The notes beneath the pieces were generated by a model. That model saw only the letters and a list, made by a program, of their open reading frames with translations. It was not told where the DNA came from and made no database searches. Position numbers and translations under genes: made by a program. A DNA stretch of 64,000 nt from Tamarix chinensis (Eukaryota; Streptophyta; Magnoliopsida; Caryophyllales; Tamaricaceae): NCBI GenBank assembly GCA_030549775.1, contig CM060173.1, positions 7,538,501 through 7,602,500 of the forward strand, written 5' to 3'. This document shows positions 25,130 to 37,617 of the stretch, piece by piece. Numbering within the stretch: the first letter of the stretch is position 1; every line of letters begins with the position of its first letter.

Positions 25130-26400
25130 AATCCCATTTTCTTTTTCTTTTTCTTTTTTTTCCCTTTTTCCTTCTCATTTTCCTTCATTTTCCTTTTTCT
25201 TTCTTCTTCCTTTTCCTTCTTTGGGCCGCTGGCCAACCGACCTGCCTCTCCCTCATGCCCTGCGCGTTTGGGCCTAGCCCACTTCTCCCCCTCCTCCCTC
25301 CTTTCCCTTTTGTTTTCCCTAGCCCGACTCTTTCTTCTTCTTCCTACGCATGAGTTGGCTGCCTCTTTCTTTTCTTTTCCTTCTTCCTCGATCGGGCTAG
25401 CCCATTTCTTTCTCCTTCGACCGGTCTGCTTGCCCGCCCAACACCTCCCCCAATTCTCCTTCTTCTTTCTTCTTCCCGACTCCATACCATTGCCATTCCT
25501 TCTCCCTCCCCTACAACTCCCTCTCCCCATTGACCTCCCTAACTCTCTCTCTCTCTCTCTCTCCTCTGCCATTCTCTACCCCATACCACCCCCACCATCC
25601 TCCTTCCCCACTCCCTGCCATTACCATTCCCTTCTCCCTCTCCTTGCCTTGGCCATTCCTCTACCACCGTAATGCCACCCTAAGCTCCCTATCACCTCCT
25701 CTCTCTCCTTATTTTTTTTATTCTTCACTTCTTGATCTATTTAGACATTTTTTTTAGCCTTATACCTTTCCCGAGCCTCTCCTTTTCTCCTTTCTTATCC
25801 TCCCCTCTCTCCCCCTGTTTTTTTTGCCACCCATCTCTGCCGCTGCCGCCGCCTAAACCACCACCTGCACCACCTCTTACCACCCTCTAACTCACCCTCG
25901 AGCCATCATAGCCCCCATCAAGCCACCCCGTAGCCCCTTCTTCCTCCTACCCTCTTTTTCTCTTCTATCCTTACTTTCTCAGCAACCACCCTGCACCACC
26001 ATATTCCGCCGCCGTCCTGCTGCTTCTACTGCCATATAAGCCACCAAATTACTCCCTGCAACCCTCTCTACCATCTCCAATCCTCCTTTGGTCAAAACTA
26101 TCACCTGAAAGCCTCCATTTCCCTCCCCATTTTCCTTCCTCGCCAGCCTCCATCTCGACACCCTCTCGGAGTCCCCTCTTTGCGGCCTCTCTACCATGGA
26201 TGCCACCACCTTTAGCCGCCTCCAACACATCCTTGACCACCACCTACACCCCCTCTACACTGCTGCACCATTCCCTTGCCCCAAATCCTTCCCAGTAATG
26301 TCTTTTTCTTAGCCCCAAACCACCAACCCAAAAATACCTATCCTTCCCTATTTCCACCACCTCCAAGCCCCTCCTTCCCAATTCTTTGCACGCAACTCAT
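25130..26400. other. Pyrimidine-rich block of LTR copy C
   Basis: TTTCTTTTTC and CCTCCC tracts plus a (CT)n run at 25541-25562, then ACCACC-rich sequence. Long open frames on both strands (25099-25757) are Leu/Ser/Pro-rich or Arg/Glu/Lys-rich and change smoothly with composition. They are not called as genes. The block might act as a CT-rich leader if this strand is transcribed, which is not shown. Confidence 0.6.
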
Positions 26401-27021
26401 GCTACATGAGCAGCATGAGTCTCACATTTCTTGATTTAGTTGTTTAATGAATTTTAAGGTATACTAATATTTTAATTTAAGTATTTGATTAATTAAGTGT
26501 TATAAAGCCTTATACTTTGATATTTATTAGTTCCTAATATAACAAGTTTTAATATTATTTTTAGGTATTGGTTTTGATAAACAAAGTTGGACCTTTAACC
26601 AGAATATTAGTGAGGTTTGTTTTTAGCAAGAATCGAGGTAATTGTTAAATTCCACTTAAATGCATGGATTAATGTATGTTTGCACATTAGGCATTTTTAA
26701 TGTGTATTATGCTTGATATATGTTGTTTAGTATATTATATGTGGTTATTGGGTTGGTTGATAAAAGGAAGCATGGTAAGTTATATAATATGTCTGGAAAT
26801 AATATTTAAGGTAATAATTTGGTTGTTAAGGAAATTGTTAAGTATTATTCATACTGTTTTATGCTATTGTGATATTAATACATGTTTAATATTTTGTGAG
26901 CCTTAAGGGATTTTCTTATTGTATATTGTATAAGAATATGGCCTAATATATATATGGGTATTAATGAGTATTGTATTAACTATAAAAGTTGTGGATGATA
27001 CATTAATATTAATATTTTATG

Positions 27022-27093
27022 CAGTAGTAGTAGTAGTAGTAGCAGCAGTAGTAGTAGTAGTAGTAGTAGTAATAATAATAATAATAATAATAA
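27022..27093 (+). repeat. Compound microsatellite (AGT/AGC)n(AAT)n
   Basis: About 15 AGT/AGC triplets pass directly into about eight AAT triplets, just before the GGTAATTTGGTAAT minisatellite of LTR copy C. Confidence 0.95.
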
Positions 27094-27104
27094 TTTAACA
27101 TAAG

Positions 27105-28110
27105 TGGTGTGCTAAGAGGTTTAATGGTAAATTTTAGTAAAAGGGCTATTATGGTAATTTTGGAGGCAAGGAAAAAATAGTAAATTTGTTAATAAAAGGA
27201 TAAAATGGTAATTTTAGAAGTAAGGGATAAATTGGTCATTTTAGAAGTAAGGAGGATAAAATAGTAATTTTGTAATACAAGGGGCAATTTGGTAATTTTG
27301 TAATAAAGGGTAATTTGGTAATTTTGTAATAAAGGGTAATTTGGTAATTTTATAATAAAAGGGTAATTTTGGTAATTTTAAAATAAAAGGGTAAATTGAT
27401 AATTTTATAACACAAGGGTAAAATGGTAAATATGATGAATATGATGGGTAATTTGGTAATTTAACCAACTAGAGGGTATTTTCATAATTTTGATAATGGA
27501 GTAGGGTAGCTTGGTAATTAAGACAATTAAGAAGGGCAATTTGGTAACTTAGATAACTAAAGGGTAAATTGGTAAATTTAATAACGGAGAAGGATAAAAT
27601 TGTAATTATGATCATATAAAAGGGTAATTTGGTAATTAACCAACCAGAGGTATTTTGGTAAAATTGATAATGGAGAAGGGTAGTTTAGTAATTATGATCA
27701 TATAAAAGGGTGATTTGGTAATTTAACTAACCAGGGGTAATTTGGTAATTTTAATAATAGAGAAGGGTAGTTGGTAATTGATAATTGAAAACAGTAATTT
27801 GGTAATTAACTAAATAAAGGGTTAATTTGATAATTAGGATAATGAAGAAGGGTAATTTAGTAATTTGACCAACTCAAGGATAATAATAAAGGAGAAAGGG
27901 CAAAGTGGTAATCTAACCAACTAAATGAAAAGTATATTAAGTGTAATAATTATGAAGGGGGATTAGTGACCGAATAAGTATGAGAAATAATTTAGTAACC
28001 TAAATTGAGTAAAGGGTAACTTGGTAATTTTGATACAAGGAGGGTAATATGGTAATTTTTCAAGTAAGGAAGTGATGGCTTAGTAATTTTATAAGTAAGG
28101 GATAAATGAG
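27105..28110 (-). repeat. GGTAATTTGGTAAT minisatellite in LTR copy C
   Basis: Dozens of degenerate units of roughly 18-40 bp built on AAGGGTAATTTGGTAATTTT. Spacers such as AACCAACTAGAGGGTA recur in the middle of the array. The inverse word AATTACCAAATTACCC forms the corresponding arrays of copies A and B. Confidence 0.9.
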
Positions 28111-29299
28111 TAGTTGTATCTAATATGTCATTGTGATTATGGAATTTGTAATATGACTGAAATAACGCTGATTAGCGAGATAGGAGTATGTGACGATTAG
28201 TAAGTATTACGAGAACGAATTCTAATTCGAAATTAGATGAGATTAGGACGACTTTAATAAGTCTTCTGTGTTACCTTGGATAACCATTTGAATAAGAAAT
28301 TTTTGATGATATTTGAATGATTAAAAGTGAATAATTATATGATTGTTGTGCTTTTGTGATCACCTTTAAGTAAGACACTAATACTTAAAGTGAAAAACCT
28401 TGAAATTGGGAATGGTGGCTCTTTAGGGGTTGCTACCCTAAAGATGTGGTTTAGCCTACAATTATTTGGTATTTGTTGGTGTGCCTTTGTGCCCCAGCTA
28501 GGCCCAATATCTACTCTATCTTGCTCTACGGATCTAGTTAGGGGGTATGCATACTTAAGGATTAGGTATCATTGTTGGTAGGGTACTGAGTTAGCTTTAT
28601 GCACCAGTACGACTAGGGTACCTTTGTGTCCCTGGGCTAATAGGTGAAGGGTACTGAGTAGCTTTTATGTACCATTGCGACCGGTGTACCTTTGTGTCCC
28701 AGGATCTTAATCTCCCTATCGAGGAAAAATAAATGGAATTGTTGTGCTGATTAAAAAAGAAAAATACTAATTGTTAAAGTAAAAGATTAATGAGCCGAGC
28801 CTAGTTAAATAAGTGTGGCAGTAATACTCTTAAAGTTCACAATTTATTAATTTTCTTATGCTAATTTTTTTTTAATTAAACAAAATTTTTTAGTAGTGAA
28901 TTTTGGGGGTATTACACAAATAATCCTTACTCTCGTTCCCAAGCCTTCTTGGATAGCACCAGTAATGGACTTGCAAGGGACACTGTTTATTGAATAGGTA
29001 AGGCCCCACAATGGGAACCCTTTAGTATTATGGTACTGAGTAACCCTTTAAACCACACTAAAAGGTAGGCTTGCATGCAACACATCATGCCTAAACAGTA
29101 TACATATATAATAATAAATGCATAACACAACATCCATATACTTAGCAATTCCATCACATACCTAAGTAGGGACAATCACTGAAGCCAACTCATGTCATGT
29201 TAATAGATGATAACGCAAAATCAATACTTTTAGCCTTAATCCATTAATCAATCATTATTCAATGATCATCTCTTGAATTATATCCATATATGTACGATA

Positions 29300-29760
29300 A
29301 CCATACTATTATAGGTGGTGGACCAAAAACATAAAGGGCAGAACACTTCTGACCACTATTAGTTGTTGGTAGATTAGACTCCAGGGTAGAAGGCTCCTGA
29401 CCACTATTATCACCAGTGGATCGGTCTGGCCCCAACTCATGTGGTGCTCCACTATAAGTGATTAGTATTTTCTATGATTTATTTACATCTAAGATTTAAT
29501 TTATTGAGCTCAGGACCTCAATATTATAGTCGATGGACCAGAATATATATATACATCTTCTAGGATAAAGCACTCCTGGGTCACTAATATAATTGATGAA
29601 CCGCTATACATATACATCTTCTAGGGTAAAATTCTCTTGGGCCACTATTATAGTCGGTGGACTGGTACACATAATATAATCCATCTAGGCCCAGCTCAAT
29701 TGTGTATTTCACTTTAATGATTAGTGTTTTTCCTTTTAATTAGTACAATAGTTCCATTTA
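29300..29760 (+). promoter_or_regulatory. Cluster of CCACTATTAT..GGTGG motifs and AAGTGATTAGT word in B
   Basis: Motifs CCACTATTATCACCAGTGG (about 29399) and CCACTATTATAGTCGGTGG (about 29640) sit with degenerate relatives, and CACTATAAGTGATTAGTATT lies near 29452. The same combination is at 24340-24490 and 32905-33115 in A, 1138-1545 in A1, and inverted at 6900-7310 and 61140-61545. Conservation in diverged copies suggests a function in the LTR (protein binding, RNA hairpin), but that is inference. Confidence 0.4.
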
Positions 29761-30639
29761 TTTGCCTCAAGTGGGAGATAAAGAATCTAAAGACACAAAG
29801 GTACATTGATCATATTACTGTATACGAGCAGCTCTGTACCCTTCAACCATCAACCTAGGTATGTAAAGGTACCTTGGTCCTACTGAAGCATGCAAACTAC
29901 ACAGTAACTTACCGATAAGGAAACCTAATCCATAAACATACCCCCTAAATAGGTCCATAGAACTAGATAGAGTAAGATATAGGGCCTAGCTAGGGCACTA
30001 AGGCACACCAATAAATACCAAAATAATAGTGGGCTAAACCATGTGTTTAGGGTAGCGACCCCTAAAGATCCATTATTTCCAATCTTGAGGTCTTCCACTT
30101 TAATTATTAGTGTCTTAATTGAGGTGATCACAAGAAATATAACAACCATATACTTATTCATGTGTAATTATTTATGATATCATTATGTAATCCTTATCCA
30201 TACAGTTATCCAAGATAACCTAGAGGAATCACTAATGCCATCATTATCTCATCCAATTCCAGTTTAGGATTTGTTTCCATTTGTTCACATGCTATAAGGG
30301 TTAGCATATCATAATCATATTATGGTCATAGAGCCTTGTTTGATCACATCAAAGGATCATGGCATAGATAACTCTAACATGTCCTTAATTCGCACCCAAC
30401 ACACAATATCATGAGTGATTAATGGTTAAGACACTTCCTTCATGAATATAAGAATAACACCATACCATGACCTTAATTATCCACATAACTCCAAGTCAAG
30501 CCATGTTCTTATGATACATAATGATTGTCAAATACCCTTATCTTGCTATTCACCATTACTTGAGTCTTATTATAAAATTCTGTTAACCCATTGATATGTT
30601 AGATACGAGTTGCTGATTTATCCTATCATCTATATAAAA

Positions 30640-31032
30640 TTACCAAACTACCCCTTACATGTTTAATTATTAAGTCATCCCTCTTTACTTGCCAAATTAC
30701 TATATTGCCATCCATGTTGCATAATACCAAATTTCCCCTTACTTGTGTTAGGTTACCAAATTATCCTCTGTACTTATTAAATCACCAACTTTACCCCTCA
30801 TACTTATTAAGTTAGAAATTTACCCTTTCTGTGGGCCAAATTACCAAATTACCCTTTATACTTATCTAAATTACCAAATTGCCCTTATTCTCATTAATTC
30901 ACCAATCACCCTTCTTGTTTGTTACACTTATCATATTTTTCATTTGGTTGGTTATATTACAAAATTGCCCGTATTCATTATTATAATTACCAAATTACCC
31001 TTTTAGTTATTTAAATTACCAAATTACCCCTC

Positions 31033-31081
<49 letters not shown>

Positions 31082-31205
31082 CTATTTTAGTATAACTAAT
31101 ACTATTATTACTATTATTATTGTTATGATTCAGGTTATTATTAGTATTATGACCATTATCATCATCATCATCATCATCATTATTATTATTATTATTATTA
31201 TTATT
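30640..31205 (+). repeat. AATTACCAAATTACCC minisatellite and (TTA)n/(ATC)n microsatellites in B
   Basis: Degenerate TTACCAAATTACCCTT units run to about 31030, then (TTA)n at 31034-31080 and (ATC)n(ATT)n at 31155-31205. An Ile-rich frame over the last part is a microsatellite artefact. Confidence 0.85.
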
Positions 31206-32474
31206 GTTAATAGTAAAGCTATTATCTTTAGTAATATAAATATTACTAATAATACTTTAACATGGACCAATATAAATACCAAGACTATTTTGACTAGTAA
31301 TAGTACGATGAGCTACTTTGAGAATAATAATCTTATTTTTACTTATAAAACTACTATTATTATTAGTAACCCTAATACTAGGTTATGATAAGGGTAAAGT
31401 AGGAAATAGTGATAATATTGGTTAGAGCAAAGTTAACCCTTAATATTTTCCTCTTATACGTGAATCAAGTCAAAACCCTAAAGAAACGTAGGAGCGTAAT
31501 CTAAGCCTGACATCATTTTAGGTAAGGATATATTTAAGGCCACTTGTTTGTATCATATTCCTTGTATGATATATGTTATTTTATGTTGTGTACCTTATAT
31601 AATTATGAGTGCTTACTTGTCGCATAGGGCGGAGTTAAGGTATGCTTATGTGACTTCCTTATGGCATGTGTAAAATGATGTGTATGTTGTGCTTGTGGTA
31701 TTACATTGACTCAGGTTAGGGTTTTAGGGCCTAGGAGGAGGGCGGATGCAAGAGAGTTAGGGTAGGGATGGGTGTAGGGATGGAGTGGGGTTATAGGTGG
31801 TGTTCGGGGATAGGCTATCATCGGGAAAGGGTGGTAGAGGTGGTGGTTGTGGGCTAGGAAAAGTGGGTCAAGGTTTGGGTAGAGGAGAAGAAGGAAGGAC
31901 AAGAAGAATAAAGGATAAGAATAAGGGAAAGGAGGGACTGTAGGGATAGCTTTTTAGCCAAGGGAGGTAAGGGGTGGTAAGGGAGGTTGTATGGAGTAGG
32001 TTAGTGGCTTGGGAGGTGGTAGAATGGTGGCGAAGGGCGGTGTGTAGGAGGAGGCTGAGAAGGGAGGGAAAAGAAAAGAAGAGGAAGGAGGGTGGTTGTA
32101 GGGCTCAAGGGAGTGGCTTCATGATGCAAGATATTTATAAGGGGTGGTAGAAGGTAATGTAGGTGGTTGGTTGGGCGGTGGTATTGGAAAAATGAGGGTG
32201 GTGGAGCAAAATAGGTGAAGGAAAGGAAAGGGAAATAAACGGAGAAGAAGGGGTTGGAGAGGGAAACAAGGGGCCTCGAATGGGGTAATATGAAGTGAGA
32301 TAGAAGAAGAAAAAGAAGAGGGAGAGGAGGGGACATAAGTTGTTAGTTGGAAGGTTGTGGTGGTAGGCGTAGGTTGGTAGTTGCAGGGAGAGGAGGAGAA
32401 GAAGAGAACAAAATAGGGCATGAGGAGAGGGTTTGTAGGACTGGTTTAGTGTGGAAATGGGAAGAAAAGGACAG

Positions 32475-32476
<2 letters not shown>

Positions 32477-32521
<45 letters not shown>
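32477..32521 (+). repeat. (GA)n microsatellite at the B orientation switch
   Basis: About 22 GA units. To the left the sequence matches the purine block of alpha-left copies. To the right (32522-32871) it matches an alpha end in reverse orientation. Confidence 0.9.
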
Positions 32522-32523
<2 letters not shown>

Positions 32524-33964
32524 TGCTAGATTCTCTTTTACTTTAGTTTGCCCGTGTATTGTTTTATTTTGGTTTTATTTTATCGTACTATACCTTTTAT
32601 CCATTTTGGGAACTTTAATTATGCACTTTATTGGGTTGTAATAACTCTTCAATGTGCACTCTGATTTTTGTATTATGAACATTTTAGTTTTTCTATGAAT
32701 CCTTGTTTTAAGTTTAATTAATGTTTAGTGATAACTTTTATTAGTCTTGTGGTTAGTACAAGACTGGATGGGGACTAGGCTTGTATTAATCATGGCGGTA
32801 GCACCCCCGTACTCGTATTTGTTCATTTTAATGAAAATTTTCAACTGTAATTTTGGAGGGGTGGTGTTACAATACACATATACATATTCTTTGGCAAAGC
32901 AATCCTAGGCCACTATTATATCCAATGGACTAGTACACACAAGAAAAAAAAAATGCTCTTGGGCCATTATTATAACTAGTAGAATAGAATATATATATAT
33001 ACATCTTCCAAGGCAAAAGGATACTCGACCACTATTATAACTAGTGGATTGGTACGTGTAATAAACTCTATCTGGGCCTAGCTCTATCATCTTTCACTTT
33101 ATATGATTAATGTTTTTTCTTTTAATTAGCATAGCAATTCCATTTATTTGCCTTAAGGAGGAGATAAAGAACCCAAAGATGCAAAGGTACACTAGTCGTA
33201 CTGGTACATGCAAGCAGCTCAATACCCTTAAACTATCAACCTAGGAATGGGTTGTACTAGTGCACAAAAGCTATGTAGTATCTTATCGATAAGGATAGCT
33301 AATCCATAAGTATGCATACCTTCTAAAAAGGCTTTTAGAGCTAGATAGAATAAGATGTAGGGTTTGGCTGGGACACTAAGGCACACAAGCAAATACTAGA
33401 ATAATCATGGGCTAAACAATATCTTTATGGTAGTGACCCCTGAAGAGCCTTCACTCCTGATCTCAAGGTATTCCACTTTAATTATTAGTATCTTAATTGA
33501 GGTGATCATGAGAAGTATATGGTTATATACTTATTCACGTGTAGTTATTTATGATATAATTATGTAATCCTTATTTATACAATTATCTAAGATAACCTAG
33601 AGGAATCACTAAGGCCATCATTATCTCATCCAATTCTGATTTAGGATTAGTTTCTATTTGTTCACATGCTATAAGGGTTAGCATATCATAATCACATTAC
33701 GGTCTTAGAGTCTGGTTAGCTCACATCAAAGGATCATGGCACACATAACCCTAACATGCCTTTAATTCACACCCAACACCTAATACCATGTGTGATTAAT
33801 GATTAAGACACCTCCTTCATGAATATAAAACTAACACCATGCTACAACCTTAGTTATCCATCCAGTCCAAATTTAGGCCATGTTCTTTTCAAATACCCTT
33901 ATCTTGCTATTCAATGTTACTTGAGTCTTATTATGAAACTCCATCAATTCTTTGACATGTTAGA

Positions 33965-35145
33965 TACGAGTTACCAATTTGCCCTTATTATGTCTACAAA
34001 ATTACTAAAATACCCCTTACTTGTATAATTAATAAGTCATCCCTCTTTACTTGCCAAATTACCATATTACCCTCCATGTTGCATAATTACCAAATTGACC
34101 CTTCCTTGTGTTAGATTACAAAATTATCCTCCATACTTATTAAATCACCAACCTTACCCCTTACCCTTGTTAAGTTACCAATTTACTCTTCTAGTGGGTT
34201 AAATTACCACATTACCCTTTATACTTATCTTAATTATCAAATTGCACTTAGACTCATTAAGTCACTAATCACCCTTTATATTTGTTACATTTGTCAAATT
34301 TTCCATTTGGTTGGTTATAGTACTAAATTGCCCTTCTTCATTATTATAATTACCAAATTACCCTTCTAGTTGGTTAATTTACCCAATTGCCCTTCTTTAT
34401 TATTATAATTACCAAATTATCCTTTTAGTTGGTTAAATTACCAAGTTTTCCTTCTTCATTATTATAATTACCCAAATTGCCCTTTTAGTTGGTTAAATTA
34501 CTAAATTATCCTTCTTCATCACTATAATTACCATTTTCCCTTTTAGTTAGGTTAATTTACTAAATCACCCTTCTTCATTATTGTAATTACCAATTTGTCT
34601 TTCTTCATTATTATATTTACCATTTTCTCCTCTTTCTAAAAATTACCAAAATACCTTTCCTTTAAACCAATTTACCATTTTACTATTCTACATTATCAAA
34701 TTACCATTTACCCTTCGTTTATAGTAATTTACCAATTTACCCTTCTACTTATTAAATTGCCCTTTCACCCTTATTTTGTACCAATTTACCAATTTACCTA
34801 CTTTTTTAAATTACCAAAGTACCCTTTTAATTTACAAAATTATCATTTTACTACTTTAATTCCAAAATTACCATTTTATCCCTTTACTTCCAAGATTACC
34901 ATTTTACCCCTTCATTTACAAAATTACCATTTCCCCTTTATTTATAAAATTACCATAATACCCTTTCCATTATATTTAATCCACCAAATTACTTTCTCAC
35001 ATCCAAAAATTACCAAGTTATCCCCTTTTTTTTTATAAAAAATTACTAAAATTCCCTTCTTACTTACCTATTTACTATTTTACCCCCTTTACTCTTTTAA
35101 TTTACCATTTTGCCTTTATTTTACTACTTTCACCAAAATACCCTC
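33965..35145 (+). repeat. AATTACCAAATTACCC minisatellite in LTR copy A
   Basis: About 1.2 kb of degenerate units, many with CTTCTTCATTATTATAATTA and TTTAGTTGGTTAAATTACC. This is the longest of the four arrays of this family in the window and lies at the same relative place in its LTR. Confidence 0.9.
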
Positions 35146-35821
35146 ACTGCATAAAATATTAATATTACTGCTCCTTACCTATCATCCAACTCCACCAACT
35201 ATTTTTAATTATCATTAGCGTATATTAGCACCTACCGCACACATTTTTAGGCCACACCTTTTATATGTACAAAAATTACGAAAATGCTCCTAGGGCTTAT
35301 ATTAACATTACTTATGCACCAAAGGGCCATATTAACATACAATATCATTCATATACTGTCGACATCATTATTAACTACAAAAATCCTTCCTTAAGTATTT
35401 TTTTTTTCAAAATGAAAGTTTATTACTGAGATGAAAGAGGTGTGTTACATGCTAGGGACCAAAAATTATCAATTACATGAATCAAATGTGTGTACTTAGA
35501 GAGTTCATATGGCCATATAAACACCTACAAGATATTCCCATGGCTATAGACTTGATAAGAGTATTCCAGTTATAAGGAAGATTGTTAAAAATTTTGCTAT
35601 TCCTAGCCTTCCATATCTTATAGATAGATGTGACAAACAAACTTCGTAGTAGGATCATTTCAGCTTTTGATCTTCTATGGTTGAAGCTAAAGTCTTCGAG
35701 CAGTCTACACCATCTAATGGATGTGTGTTTAAGTCTCTAGAGATGGCATAAGGTGTGAATAATGCCTCATAACTGAATAGTGTAGAAAAATACGGGGAAT
35801 GGATTCCTAGTCATTTTTGGT

Positions 35822-36052
35822 CTACCGTAGACTGAGACGATCTTTTGTGGACAACCATCCTATTGCTACTAACCAAGATATAAATTGGTGGCTAGGAGCT
35901 GTAGGGTTTTGCCAAATTGTTTTCCACCATGTGTAGCGAGGGCCTTTATGCCTTAGTTCTAAGTAGTCCTTTTGAATGCTATAAGGAGTATTGTGCGGGA
36001 TGTTAACAAAGATAGGCTGGAGAGTGTTCCTTAAACTCAAAATGCTCCTCAA
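35822..36052 (-). pseudogene. LINE RT zinc-binding region (zf-RVT-like) fragment
   Basis: 76-codon open piece with GPRYTWWKTIW, then SHQFISWLVAIGWLSTKDRL. This pattern is typical of the region after the reverse transcriptase in plant L1-like LINE ORF2, normally followed by a C..C..H cluster. Part of the broken ORF2; it has no independent start. Confidence 0.75.
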
Positions 36053-36794
36053 TGGCCAAGATGCAGCAGCTGGTAAGTCAATGTCCCAGGCAGAACCTTG
36101 TTTAATGAATCTTTCATGTATCCATTTGATCCATAATGTGTCTCTCGTTTGAGTGAGATGCCATAAGTTCTTTCCAAGGGCAGCTATGTTCCAGGTACTG
36201 ATATTTATTAGGCCTAGGCCACCTTCATTCCTAGGGAGACAACAAGAATGCTAGGCCATAGGGGACTTATGAATTTTACATGTGTTGCCAGTCCATAGGA
36301 AAGCTCTACAAGAAGAGATAAGATAATTGAGAAGCTTTTTTTTTGGTAGAAGGAAGACTTAGCTCTAATACATTTGAATACCAAAGATGACCATTTTTGT
36401 CAATTGGAGTCTTCCAGCATATGATATAAATTTAGTTGTCCAATGATTCATCTTATGCATAACTTTATCCATAAGAGATGTCATATGATGTGCATTAACC
36501 CGGATATCTCCAACAGGTACCCCCAGATATTTAAAAGGTAAATAGCCTTATAGAATTTCTAGAACTTGTAGGATATACTCTTTGGTTTGTTGTGATACTC
36601 ATCCTAAAATAATGGAACTCTTATGTAGGCTAATGGTAAATCTAGATAGGATTGTAAAGAGGTGGAATTTCTACATAAGGATCTGGATAGACTGTATATA
36701 TATGTCCATGGATGAAAAGAAGCATGTCATCTGCAAATGATAAGTTGACAATTTTCAATTTCTTGCATTGAGGGTGTCCTTTGAAGCTTGGTTC

Positions 36795-37034
36795 CTAGCA
36801 TAAGGTTTTCATCATACGGTTGAAATATTCCATGACGATCACAAATAAATAAGGGGAGAGGGGATCTCCTTGTCGTAGCCCTCTCTTCCCTTCAAAAGGT
36901 TTCAACAGAGTGCCATTGACGGAAATGGAATATTTGACACTATAGACACATGCCATAATGACCTTTACAAGATGGGGAGGGAAATGAAAATCTAGGAGAA
37001 CTTTTTTCCAGGAATTCCTATCTTGTAGAGTCAT
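36795..37034 (-). pseudogene. LINE reverse transcriptase fragment
   Basis: 79-codon open piece containing KRGLRQGDPLSPYLFVIVME, the invariant block 5 region of non-LTR RTs, with upstream FPPHLVKVIMACV. The FADD catalytic box follows on the minus strand after a stop codon, and the upstream RT palm and finger motifs are in other frames. A product could not be made from this copy. Confidence 0.85.
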
Positions 37035-37617
37035 AGACTTTGCATAGGTTAATTTTAAGCATGCATCTTAGGGAAATATTTTTCCTTCAATAAAATCTAA
37101 GGAGATCAGGTGCAAGTAAGATATTTTCACCAATAGATTTTCCCTTAATGAAAGATGATTGTGAATGGTCTATGAAGTCAGGGAGGATAGGTTGCAGTCT
37201 AGTAGTTAAAATTTTTGTGAAGGCTTTGTATAACACATTGCAGCATACTATAGGTCTATAGTCCCCAAGATTTTCAGCATTGGATTTTTTTGGTATGAGA
37301 ACTAACTATGTGGAAGTGATGAATTTTGGGAGGCTTGCTGTGAGGAAGGCTTCATTCAAGGTCTACCAGATATCTTCTCCAATAATATCCCAGGTTTTTT
37401 ATTTATAAAAATAGGATGTAAAACTATCTAGACCAGGGGATTTTGAATCACCAAGGGAGAACATAGCATCCTTAACCTCTGTCTTTGTGAAAGGATTGAG
37501 CAAACCATGATTCTAGTCTAAAGAGAGAAGAGGCGCTTGTTGTAGAACTTGTTGTGATAAAGTCACAGGTTGAGACTGAGGTTGATAAAAAAGATGAACA
37601 TGATAATCTCTGAAAGC

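Larger units (their letters stand above)
24814..28916 (-). mobile_element. Large-LTR copy C nested in B
   Basis: Runs from TGTAATCTTCCG (beta) to TTTTGGGGGTATTACA (alpha), 4,103 bp. Left flank CAGAA, right flank CAAA then TAATCC. LTR A has GATAATCC at the equivalent place, so the TSD was probably CAGAA with one base lost. B resumes directly at 28917 with AATAATCCTTACTC, matching LTR A at 23838. Content: AT-rich, CT-rich block (25130-26400), minisatellite (27105-28110), a GGGTACTGAG/TACCTTTGTG pair, alpha end. Probably a solo LTR and the youngest layer of this nest. Confidence 0.75.
24501..32871 (+). mobile_element. Insertion B in LTR A, with two alpha-type ends
   Basis: Starts TGTAATATCTTC and ends GTGGTGTTACA, flanked by ATACA at 24496-24500 and 32872-32876. 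LTR A sequence reads on smoothly across the gap (GGATCGGAATACA then CATATACATATTC). The body (28917-32521) is alpha-left: CCACTATT motifs, ACTTTAATTATTAGTG word, minisatellite, purine block and a (GA)n tract at 32477-32521. After that tract, 32522-32871 looks like an alpha end in the opposite direction (compare 40920-41164). It is therefore a chimera or rearranged LTR rather than a simple solo LTR. It contains LTR copy C. Confidence 0.65.
35399..37617 (-). mobile_element. 5'-truncated L1-like LINE, minus strand
   Basis: On the minus strand a poly-A tail (T run at 35399-35408) ends a LINE interior. It has RT motifs KSPGLDSFT (near 37435), ENILLAPDLLRF, KRGLRQGDPLSPYLF (near 36870) and the catalytic SFADDMLLF (about 36720-36750). 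A zinc-binding RT region follows (35822-36052; W..P..F.SWL..TKDRL type). The frame is broken by stops and shifts, so it is dead. The endonuclease half is missing, as in usual 5' truncation. Flanks TTAAGTA and TTAGGTA may be a mutated 7-bp TSD. It is inserted in LTR copy A, whose sequence resumes at about 37618. Confidence 0.85.

Noticed and set aside
25099..25757. Reading frames of 157, 134 and 75 codons as genes
   Set aside because: They lie in a CT-rich tract open on both strands; Leu/Pro/Ser or Arg/Glu/Lys bias follows the base composition, with no domain.
24501..28916. 24501-28916 as one element with terminal inverted repeats
   Set aside because: The ends are inverted and similar, but flanks do not match as a TSD, and B resumes at 28917 from a point about 313 bp inside its start; 24814-28916 fits better as a nested LTR.
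31125..31388. 87-codon Ile/Thr/Asn-rich frame
   Set aside because: Direct translation of (ATC)n(ATT)n microsatellite DNA.
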